Shown piece after piece: positions 34,301 to 46,300 of a stretch of DNA of 64,000 bases (positions within the stretch are counted from its first letter, which is position 1; each line of letters begins with the position of its first letter). The translations under genes and the position numbers were made by a program. The stretch comes from Astropecten irregularis (lineage: Eukaryota; Echinodermata; Asteroidea; Paxillosida; Astropectinidae): assembly GCA_963971285.1 (NCBI GenBank), contig OZ020253.1, forward strand, positions 16,876,528 to 16,940,527, given 5' to 3'. Under the pieces are notes generated by a model. The model was not told the DNA's origin, searched no databases, and worked only from the letters and a program-made list of their open reading frames with translations.

Positions 34301-37300
34301 AAATTGTCAATCTATCATATAAATCTCTAGAAAGGTAATCTGTGCCGGCGGTACTTGCATGGAAAGTGGCTCTTTAACCTTAATGCGTGTAGAGTTTCAG
34401 AGAAATACTTACTTTGTGGATCTGGGTAGATTTGGTTGGTAAATTGCCTCTCCGTTCAGTTCCGGCATGGGGCGGTTGTGTGGCTTCAGTGTATGGTGTG
34501 TAGGTCTACAATGTGGGTATGTGCACTTTTATTCGCTAGGCTGCAGCTATACGGTGTACCAAAACTTTAAGTTTGGGGGCTTTAAGTTGCAAAAAACGTT
34601 TTGTACACGGCTGTGATTCTCTGCTTTTTGCTCATCTGCCTCGATGGTTTCATAAAGTTGCCGCTATGCTGGTTGGCAAGACCTCGGCAGTGGCGTTGCA
34701 AAAAATTTATATTGCCAAAAAGTGGTTCAACGACTCCCCTATCTCGTTTTGGACTAAAGGTGGCGCATTTTCCGTGTCATCAGTGTATAAGTTGCAAAAC
34801 TATCACATTGATAGCTCACCTTCTTGCAGTTTGAAATATTTGAATTCATTTTGTTTCATTTAGTAAATTTAGTTAAAATCAAACTTTTGGCACCTTTTCC
34901 TTACTTCAAAGCTTCGCAACTTCAGTAATGGTGTTGTTTTTTTTTTGGGGGGGAGATAAATGTACTTGAGATTATAAGTGCGTCCTCTGAATAATTATGG
35001 TAAGCTGATTCTACAAATGACCCTAAAATTCTTCTAAGGGCATGTCTGCTTAAGGAAACAAGATGAGCAAGTTCTCTATAAAATCTCCTTCGGCAGAACA
35101 GACCAATTGCGTCCTTGGACATTTCCCATAATTTCATTTTCATCGCAGGAATTGAATCATAATCATGATAATGTTTTCCTTTCTTTTCTTTTGTCGCTCG
35201 AAGCTCATAGACTATTCATGAAGCTCTTCGTACTGGGAGTCGATTGTTTGTTCCTGTATTGAGTTACTCAAACGAATTCAGGACTTCAGACTGTCAAATG
35301 CCTTCAGGAAAAGACACTCATATCAAATTTCAAAGCTATTTGAAAGCTGAAAGAGAGAGAAGGGGTATGCAAGTCCTATATGGTGTATAATTATGACGAT
35401 TTAAAGATGTATAGTTCTGCACTGGTCCTTTTGATTTTATTCTTTTGTGAGGACAACATTCATTTCCTTCATGTGGCTGTCAAAATGCTTATCATAATAA
35501 CACCATATACTGTGCCATAACATCAGCAAACTCGGCCTTTATAATGTTCTCGAGAAAACGACTAGGCCTACTGGCTGTGTGTTTTCCTTTTCAATGATGT
35601 ATTTGTTCACTGCAATGTTTTGTGCCATTATTTTAGAATGCTGAAGTACATGTTAGGTTTTGGGAGGCATTTCTCGATTTCATCATTTCAGTGGAAAGTA
35701 TCTTGTATAAAAGCTTTTGCACCGAAACTGAACAAACAAAATATCAGTAAATATGTCCTCAAACATTTTTGTTATGATTGCTAATTCTCCTCCTCCGTTT
35801 TCTAAATTTACAATTCTAAAATTAACGTTATAAAAACATGCATGCATGCATGAGACATCTCTGAATATCGTATCACCAGAACATTTTAGCATTTAAATTG
35901 GAAAGTGTAGGCCTGTAACTTTAACACATGCAGCTTCTTTCTTGAAATGTGCACTGTTCATGTTTTTGCATAGATATATACATTTATGTCCCTAATAGCA
36001 TTGCGGTTTAGAACGTTCTTACTCCTAAGTACAGAGTTCCGTTCCGTTCCGACAAAGTGAACGAACCATGCAGCTAAATGCGTAAAAAAAAAACTTCAAG
36101 TGCTTATCAGCAGCGGTCATTGACGTGTACAGGTTTGAAGAGAACTTTCTTTAAGTGTTGTGATTTCATTTGCCAGAGTTAAGCTGTAAAAATAAAAGAT
36201 TCATATATTCGACAATATATTCGATAATTCGTCGTCATATGATATGACAAGTTCCTATAGGCTTTTGAATATCTCACTGTCGCAAATAAACCAAACTAGC
36301 GATTCAAAATGATCAAAAACAGGATGTGGAGAGTTTATGTTATTCACCATCATGCATGCACTCCCAGGCTGAAATATGCATGGGATTGGCGGTTGTGGGA
36401 GTAAGGCGATATGTCATTATTCCTAAAGTCCATGCAAATAATCCTCTTCTTATCATCATGCATCCGCTGAATTCTCATGTGACTTGCCATTATACATAGT
36501 CTCCAAAAGCCGTCGTCTGATTCCCTTAATGCCTATTCAAACTAGTTTCAAGCTAGTGGAGTTCCCATCAAAAGAACCTTTGCCCACGAGGCATAAGAAG
36601 AAGAAAAAGAAGAAGAAGAAGAAGAAACTAGACATGTGTCTGTTTGAAAAACAGAGCATAAGGCTCTTATAATAGGTACAGTATAAGGCATTTGTATGGT
36701 TCTTATGAACAGTAATAACAAATATTTAGTTAGTCGTCAAATAACCACAAGGGAAAATGACTGAATTATAAGTCATTGAAAAGTGAACAAAGAAAAGTTG
36801 ACTGGAGCGGGATTCGAACCGGGGATCTGCTATACAGTGAGGTCGCCGGTTCGAATCCCGCTCCAGTCAACTTTTCTTTGTTCACCTTTCAAATAATTAT
36901 GTAGTGATTGAGAATTTATTTAGAAATGATCGTTATTGTCTCGAAGGTGTTGAAAACCTTACAATGTCAATATGATTTGGGAAACAAATGTATAAAAAAG
37001 GGAATCAAAAAAATGAAATATCGGGCATCACTTAAGAATGGCATCTCAAACACAGATTTGTTTCTACCTTGAAACTACCCATATCGGTAGTTCGCCAGGA
37101 GTTATAATGCATGGGTTTGTCAGGATTATGAAAAGTGGTGCCGAATACTTTTGAACAACATTCTCTCTTCCGAAAAATTGAGGACTGCGGATTAATTAGC
37201 ATGAACTGCAGACAGAGCGATCCGAAGTCCCTCTTGTCAAGTGGAGCCCATTTATACACGCAAGGACCCGAGTTGAGTGAAGGCTTTTGGGCGTCTCGCA

Positions 37301-40300
37301 GTGAATCCGTCCCTGCTAAAGATCTCGATACTCGGCTCAAATCTACCTTGCAATTGCCTCATTTAAAAATCCAGTCTCTGCCGTAGAAGTATATCTGACT
37401 TACAAAAAGAGCCGGCAAAATAAGAGACTTGTATACCAAGAGTGAATTGCACAGCATCGTGGAGCCTGCGAGACAGAGCCTGCAAGCTGATGACCTTAAT
37501 CAAACTAGAAGACCTCACCAACAGACCGTCACAAAATAGATAAATACTCCGATTCTGAACATTATTTGACGCACGTCCTTCGGCCTTATGGGAATACACA
37601 TATGTCATTATTATTATGAGCCACATGGGGACCACAATGAGTAATGAATTGAATACGTGACCGTAACGCCCAGACGGAATCAAGAAAACATTCCCGGCGG
37701 GAACTTCTTGAAGATTTCGTTCATTCCCAGACGAATTCAACATGAGTGTGTGAACTGGACATGACTTGAATGGGTATATGACCAAATCATTATATTATTA
37801 TGGTCATCATACACTTGGTGTGATTCGACCGCAAGAAAGTCACCGTTGTTTAAAGGTGTACTGGCCCCAATTTCGAGGGATCCGTTACGGTCTATTTTTG
37901 TGCTTACGGGCACTGATTTGCGTGAAATCTATTTCTTGTTGTCCGTAAGCAAGATTTTCGGTTAGCGAAGAATTTCTTGGGTATAAGCGTGATTATTTTC
38001 TGCTAACGTGCTGTCGTATGCATTCTGCAGAAAAACCTTGCTTAAAATTACCAAATGAAAACACTCCCGTGAAATACGTCACCGTATTAAAAAAAAGTTT
38101 GCTAACGTAAGCGAAGAATTTTTGCTAACGGTAACGGATTCTATGAAATTGGGACCTGGTTTCATTACTAGAATATGAATATAATTTCATTATTATAATA
38201 TCTCAAATTCTACCCTTTACAAAAGTGAGCAGTGCTCAACCAAGCATGGATTATTTGGGTTTTTTTTATACCATATGAAAGTTGAGTGTCTGAGCTTTCC
38301 ATACATATAAAACTTTCCCCAAGAATCATGTAATTTTGTTATTTGGCAGCCCTTTCAAAAGTGTATAGTTTTTTTCCAGACACCCTGTAGAGTAGACGAA
38401 TTGGAGTAAATAGCGCGAAAGTGATTGAGCTGATGCAGCTTGAATCAAACGGTCCTTTTGAGATAGGGATCGAGAGAGAGATATAACACTGCCTATAAGA
38501 CATTTCACCGACACGAAAAAATTAATGTATTCCTGAAACACAAGACCACTCAGATTTAACTCAATGCGCGCGACTTCGGCGCGTTCTATCAGAAGTGAGA
38601 TCGTGTGTGCATGATGATATGCTCATTACCATCATGTCATTTCTTGACATCGCTTCGTTTTAGACGCTCATCGGAACACAATTTTCATGACATTTTTATC
38701 AACACGCTGTACATTTCATTTCATTTCAATTCAGGCATGGCGTTAGAGCGAGACGAATTGGCAAAAACATGTTGTGTTCTTTCTGTATGTAGGCCTATGT
38801 CTCATGGCATATGTCACCTCAATTCAGCCCGAGTTATTCATCAACACGATTTGGCTGTATATCCCTTCCACCTCATCATGACCAAGTCCTCGGGCCGGCT
38901 ATTTCATCAGGCACATGCAGAAAAAAAGTAACCAAGCCAATTTCTTTCAGCTGACGGAAAATGTCAGATCTTGCTACCGGCCGCGTACCGCCTTGGCTAT
39001 ATACTACTGATTAATACAAAGCGACGAGGCATTAATACATTTCTGAAGATGCATTGACTCACTGGATGTTGAAAAAACACCCCACGAACGGATAATTAAT
39101 ATCACTTACATTGGTTTAAAAACAAATGTATGGAAAGGCGCCATCTTGTTACGTTTGCTTATGCAGATGTTAAATCAAAATGCCCTTAAAGGTACTATCA
39201 TACTTTGGTATAGCATACAGAAACAGAAATCTGCACAGATTTACCTATAACTTACAAGGTATAAATTGGATGGTGATGGTAGAAGCATATCGTTCAAATC
39301 TTTGTGCCTGAAATGCTGTATTTATCCAGAAAAGAGTAAAACTAGTTACCAAAATTGGTTGTGGTTTTTTTTTAGATCAAAAATAACGGTGAAAAGATTA
39401 AAGAAATACTGTGTCCATTGTTCACTGTTTTCTCAGAAAGTGGGCACCGTGTGGGACTGAAATTTTTACAGATGACTGTTACTGTATCTTCCTTGATATT
39501 TTTGCCCATGAATCTGTATTTCTTTGATAAAAACTAAAGTATGATATATACTTTAAGGCATATGTATTATATCTATTATACAATGTGTAGTAATTATTTT
39601 CTCATTCGAAGTGTTTGCTCCGTCTGCCAAATCCTTAAGAAAGTCATAGAGTTTTATTGGCTAACAACGCTTACCAAAAAGACGTTTAAACGTTTGAAGC
39701 GACTTTTTACTGTATGTGTTCGGTCTTTCATCTGGTGAAATGTAAATAATGAAGCTTTTGTCTGTCTGATATTATATATAAAACAGGGAAAAGGTGTTCG
39801 CCTGTACAATAAATACATTTGCCCCGTGTAACTTTATGCGAGGGGTCTTCAATCAAAACTGACATTGGATTCGGATGTTTGGCATATATAAACAGCATAG
39901 GTTGTTTGGCTAACAGTTGTATAGCCGACTACTCGTGTGACGACATATCTGAAAGCGAGAATATGCGATGAAGGTATAGAGTTTGACCAACCAATTAGAG
40001 CGCTTCCTGCAAGCTGGTACTCTATTTACACTTCCGTTTAGATTCGTTATAATATGATGGATGGGAACCAGGGTAACTTGACCATGGGCAGTGATCGAGC
40101 GAACAGTTCCCCTCGTTTTTCTCGGTTTTCAAATATGCCTGTGGTGGAAATTAGGTTGAAAACTTGTTGAAATCGAAATTTTTACGACAGCAAGATTTTT
40201 GGATATGTCTGAAACATTATATCGCTCATTTAAGCTTCATTATGATCGGCTGTTTTCTTGTGCTTTGTAAACAATTCTATTAGTACGTGTGACGTTATTC

Positions 40301-43300
40301 AGTTATACGAGCCCCATTGCTAATGCACTGTTCACACCATTTCCCGAAGGATCGCCTTACAAAGGCACTAATATGTTGTTCAATTTACAAGTCGCCATTC
40401 TCACTGTGAATTTCTATGGAAATAATTATTGCTCGTGAACTGAGAAACCAAACCAGGGGCCGATTTCACTAACGTTTACGGTCATCGCTAAAGCCCAAAT
40501 CCATCGCTAAACGGAAAATTCCTACACAAAGTAGCGATCAATTTTCCGTTTAGCGATGGATTTGGGCTTAGCGATGATCGCAAAGCGTTAGTGAAATCGG
40601 CCCCAGGGGTCGATTTCACCAAACTCATCGTAGCTTACTATCAATCGTTGGACTTAGGATGCATTGCAGCCCCACATAGAAGTTGTAGGATATGATGGGT
40701 TATCCTTCATAACTCGAGTTACGATCGATCGTATATAGGGCTTCGTGAAATCGACCCAAGGAATGGTGAAACCAAGAATGTCGTTCGGATGACGTAGGGA
40801 TCTGAAACTGTTCACGGTTGTAATTTATATGTGGCTGAACAAAAATTAAGAATTCCATCTGTATATTTGCAGTATATGCCTATGTGTATGCGAGGGTCCG
40901 TCTGTAATAGGTTACATCGAGAGAAATGTACATATACATGTAGATGAAACAAATATTGACTGCCCAGTGTGGACAGAAAAAAAACCTATATCGTCACTCG
41001 TCACTCGTTACATGTCCATGGCTCACGCCTTGGAGGTGGTGAAATCACCTTTACGCACCTTTCTTTTTCGCCATACGCACTTGTGGCAGGGCAATGATCA
41101 ATATTTGTGTTTCACAAATATTGACGGGCAAATATTGACTTCTCTATACCTCGAATGATCATTTCAGCCATGCGAATCCCCGTGGCTTGTATTCTTCTGA
41201 GGAACCCGTCGCTGTACTTGAAGGCTTCGGTGTTTTTATCGTTCCTCCACCATGCCCATCTTCAAGTATAACACACCGTCAGATCTTTGCCAATACCCAG
41301 TCAAATCTCTCTCCCTCGCCCTGTCGTGCAAATTGAGATTCATATCGCCTATTATGTCAACACCTAGGCCGTGTTTTTCTTTTCGCCTTCCTTTAGTTCT
41401 AAATAAGCAACCCGAGTGGCGGGTTTGGCTAAGATCATCAGGAGGGTCCACGGTTCAAATCCCACTGGGTTGTTTGTTTTTGTTTGACTCGCGCTTTGAA
41501 GAAAACAAAACACCTACACCTAGTGCTGAGTGTTTTGTATAACAACTCGTAGGCTTATTTATAAGCACGATCAAACCGATAAAAACGTCCAAACACGGAC
41601 TAGATAAAAACGGCTCTACCTATATGGTTAAAGGTGGACATATCAATATAAGGCGATATGCTCGCCAATAACCATGTTCGTCGATTTGATGGGCTATACT
41701 TCATACATTGTAGGACATTATGTTCTTAAAGGTAGTATCATACTTTGGTAAGAAACCAAAACAGATTTACGTATAAGTTACAGAGTATGAAGATGGTGGT
41801 GAAAGAAACATACCGTTAAAATGTTTCCGCCTGAAATTTTTCTTTTTTTTCTCAAAAAGTGGGCAACGTATCGGACTGAAATTTTCACAGATGACTGTTG
41901 CTGTATCTGTCTTGATATTGTTGTCCATGAATCTGTATTCAGTCTTTGATAAAACCCAAAGTATGATAGTACCTTTAATATCATATATGAACTTCGATGT
42001 GAGATTGTTGCATGAAACAAGGGGAATCATGTGTGCATATGTCTTCGATTTGTATCTGATAACGTTTAACTTGATTTATGTTTCAACCTTTAATTTGAAA
42101 AAGGCACTGGCATAATCAACGTACAGCCTCGTCATTCAGTTAACAAATATTCTCTCCTGGAGTGGTGATGACTAGAGTAGGCTGGTCGAAACGTTGAGAC
42201 CTTATGACCAATTGAAAGAGTTATCTTTAAAAACAAATTTGCAGTATTCCAGAATAAGTGGTCAATGCACACATAATGTGTATTGATAGAAAGATGAAAA
42301 TTGGGTTTTCAGTCCAATTTTGCTTAAATTCTACATGGTGATGGCCAAGACAATCATGAAGTGATAAACAGTTTAATTTTCATATGTTCTCGGCAAAAAG
42401 TGTTGCGTTTTTTTTTTTTGGGGGGGGGACACCCTGTTTATTAAAGTATGTTACTTTATGCTTTGGTTGGCGATATGGCCCATAGATTTGTCAGTATTTG
42501 CTATGCACAAGCTATGCTACCCACTTTCTATCATTGTAACATGTATCCTATAGTCCTTTACTCCGTTAAGAGATGAGCAGCATTTCACAATGTCTATATA
42601 CAGTCGTCAGACTCTGCTCTTCAACATGGCCTCTGAGTAGTATCGACATAAAACCAACCCTCGTTATTCCTCTCTATACCTTACAGAAAGGCTACATACG
42701 GGACTTCACGGTGGAGCCGAACAGGGTACTTCAAGTTGAAACCAAGGCCCTTCAGCCGCCGATTTTCGGTAAGGGGTACCGTGTGTCCTTGAGGACACGG
42801 CTCTTCATTATCCGTTTTTCGTTAACCCTTTTTTGAATACATTGTCAACAGCCAAGGTCTTAAAGATGTAGCCATGTACATGGCAACTTTTTTTTAAAGT
42901 TTTAATCCGAATGAAATGCCATTTTCCTTACCAATTATTGTTGATTTGGTGTTCTTGAACACATACTATTTTTGGCAAAAGTTTGAACTTCCGTAAACTA
43001 TTTAAAACAAGTTGTAGATGCATGTTCTTACTATTATTATTATTATTATTGTCATTCTCATTTTATTTATTTAATAAAATCGGTTCTATAATTACTTCAC
43101 GGCTGCATCAACATTCGGATTGGTCCATTCATATTCACTCCGATGCATGAAATTCAGTATAGGGAGCAGTGTGCAGACATTTCCGTCCTATAGGCCGCAC
43201 CACCTGTGCCCGTTGGAACCCCTGTCATACGAAAGTAGACCTATAGATCAATCATCAATAATATATCGACCGAATGACAGAGCCTTTCTGGACTGGCAGC

Positions 43301-46300
43301 AACTTGAAGTACAACCTTCTCTAACCTATAGTCATATTTGACTGGTAAACACATTTTCTGGATAGTGCAAATGACACTCGGGAAGTCTGTTTGCAATTAA
43401 TCCTTCAGACTATGATCAAACCCCAGTCTTTCGGGTATAGGTCTACATATCCACCTCGTCTAGCCCTTAAAAATGACATATGTACATGAAGAGACACACT
43501 CTTTTAAAGGTAGTGTCATACTTTGGTAAAAAAACAAAACAGAAATGTTCACAGATTTACCTTTAACTTACAGGGTATGAAGATGGTGGTGGTAGAAACA
43601 TACCGTTAAAATGTTTCCACCTGAAATGCTGTATTTATCCAGACAGTAGTAAAACAACGACCGAAAATCTTTTTGATCTTTTTAAAGATCAAAAATAAAA
43701 GAGAAAAGACTTAAGAAATACTGTGGCCGTTTTTCACGATTTTCTCAAAAAGTGGACACCTTATGGAACTGAAATATTTTCATAGATGACTGTGACCGTA
43801 TCTTCCTTGATATATTTGCCCATGAATCTGTATTTCTTTAACAAAACCTAAAGTATGATACTACCTTTAACTTCAAAGCAACGAGGGATATTAACAATTC
43901 ATAATCTTTAACATTGGAAAATTAGGGAAATTTAATTTGATTTATCCATTTAAACAATCGCCTGAGAGAATGAAAGAATATAGAGTTGCATTATGAGGAG
44001 TGCGACATTAAATCATAACAGGTCATGATGAAAATAATTCCTTGCACGGTACAGAGGAGTTTTGACGGAGTAGATACATCACCCTTAATCAAATTCCATC
44101 TCAATTCATATCGAGAGTGCTCATGATGACAAACATGTGCTTCAAATTGTCCAGGGAACTGTCAGTTTGTAAATTTGAAATTCAGTTCACACCCTAACAT
44201 TATACACTTATGGACCGTGCAGTAAAAGGTAGTATCATACTTTGGTAAGAGACCAAAACAGAAATGTTCACATATTTATGTATATAACTTACATGGTATG
44301 GAGATGGTGGTGGCAGAAACACATAGCGTTAACATTGTTCCGCCTGAAATGGTGTATTTATCCAGAAATTAGTAAAACAACGACCGAAAATCTTTTTGAT
44401 CTTTTAAAAGATCAAAAATAAAAGAGAAAAGACTTAAGAAATACTGTGGCTGTTTTTCACTGTTTTCTCAACAAGTGGGCAACGTATGGGACTGAAATTT
44501 TCAGAGATGTGTGTTACTGTATCTGTCTTGGTATTTTTGCCCATGAATCTGTATTTCTTTGATAAAAACCAAAGTATGATACTACCTTTAAGTTGAAAGA
44601 GACTGTACTTTCTTGTATAATGACTACATTTCAGAAATTCGGGAGTTTCTGACTCCGGAGGAGTGTGACTACATCATTGACCAGGCCCTGCGGGAGGGGC
44701 TGCACCCTAGCGGCGTGAACGACGACGCCTACTACAGGACCAGACCGTCCACCGATGAGGAGGAAGAGGAGGTCGAGGCAATCGAGAAGCCTGATGGAGG
44801 GGATGGAGGGAGTGACCGGGAGACTGACGAGCGTGAGAACGCCGAATCTGTCTTCCATGATCTTGATGTCAACAACGATTTGGTATGCCACTCGCCTTAT
44901 GCTCATTGCATTGTTTAACTTCCATTACAATGGGCATACATTTTCCCGCTTCTTTTCATGTTATGGAACGAGTGTGCGTTTCTTTTGTAACGTCACAGCC
45001 CAAGTTTTTGCCAACCAACATGGCGGAAACTTCAAAGGAGAGCCGTCAAAGCCAGGCATACAAAATAACCACAATTTAAACACAACGTTTCATAAACATT
45101 GAAAGATATTGCTGAATGTATTGGAAACAACACAAGCAATGACGGTATGTATTTTGTACAGCTATAAAATTATGGAAAGTTTGTAAAAATTTTGAATTTG
45201 GTCACGCCGTCTGTCAAGAAGATGAAATGATTTGCAACGTTTGGCCGCCCATACCAAGTATTGCCAACCATCATGTCAGTGTTTGTCAACAAAAGAAAGG
45301 TCTATTGTCTCCTTGTGACGGGTTGAGTAAAGCCTTTCGAAACGTCGAGTCCATTCCGTTCTTTACATGACCACTATAAAGCAGAGTGTCTCGGTAACAA
45401 TGTTGCCCAGGTACCTTGTTGCTGAAAATGTAGGGGGCATATGGTGCACACAGTGCAAAACGAGTTGGGTAACATGTCGCAGCATGTCTCGGTAACGTGT
45501 TGGCTAAATGTTGCTAGTGTACACAGGGCCCAAAGTCGTGTTGCCCATGTGTGCTGCCCTAATTGGGCAACATGTTACCGAAAATGTTACCGAAAATGTT
45601 ACCGAAATTGTTACCGAAATTGTTAAAAAACAAAAATACAAGTAGCACCGAAATTGTCGACAGTGTACACTCTGTTTTAGCCTTCTCAAAAAAGAGATAT
45701 ACGTACATGATGTCACTGCAAACAATCCCTGTCATGTGCTTCCACCATGATTATTATAATACCATGAAATCTCATTTTAAAACAGAACTCTAAAATCCAA
45801 GTCAACGCTCTCAACCCTCCTTGGGTCTTCAGTAACAGTAGCTCCATTTTCATCTCCCCGTTTTGTAGCCAAATCTTAAGTGGCGCCTCTTTTCGGCCTT
45901 CAGCTTGGCAATATTCGTGGAGAAAAATATTTGGATAAGGATCGTAAAACAAGAAAGCATGCATCTTTGAGAGGGAACACCACCGCGGTTGTTATTACAA
46001 ACGAGTATAGGCTTTGATATTTTTGTTTTTGCTAAAGGCTAAAATAATGTTAACACAAGCTGAGGAAGCCGAACATAAATAAATAATGATCGTTGATCGT
46101 TCTCTGTTCTCCCAACACCACTGAGGGTCTTTCTCTGTTGATATCTGCCGACGAATCGCTATGGTTTATAGGCTCTTTGATTTAGCCGCTTCGGCAAAAG
46201 AGCGTATCAGTGTTATGGGGTTATCAATACATTCACTAGGCCTAAAGTGGCGAAGATGGCACGGTTGTTATGAAGACTCTGACTGATTCGAAGATTGCAT

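Larger units (their letters stand above)
31346..42686 (+). other. P4HTM copy 2, intron 1 (11.3 kb)
   Basis: Long first intron. Recognised contents: family A pieces (31418-31840), family B (31975-32314), SINE-tail fragment (32308-32505), A/B chimera (32964-33123), tRNA-like piece (33122-33185), E plus F palindromes (33645-33948 and 40453-40757), tRNA-like hairpin (36784-36885), family D (37862-38159), family A (39186-39556 and 41726-41978), and a tRNA-like piece (41420-41475). From 34000 to 36480 and from 38170 to 39180 I see AT-rich sequence with no gene. An AAG microsatellite lies at 36595-36628. Confidence 0.7.
42769..44634 (+). other. P4HTM copy 2, intron 2
   Basis: Holds a TTA microsatellite near 43030-43050 and two family A palindromes (43504-43870 and 44223-44591). 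The stretch 42800-43500 shows nothing recognisable. Confidence 0.75.

Noticed and set aside
37363-37785. 140-codon minus-strand frame
   Set aside because: Longest unexplained frame in intron 1, but no recognisable domain, no splice or promoter context and ordinary composition; chance cannot be excluded.
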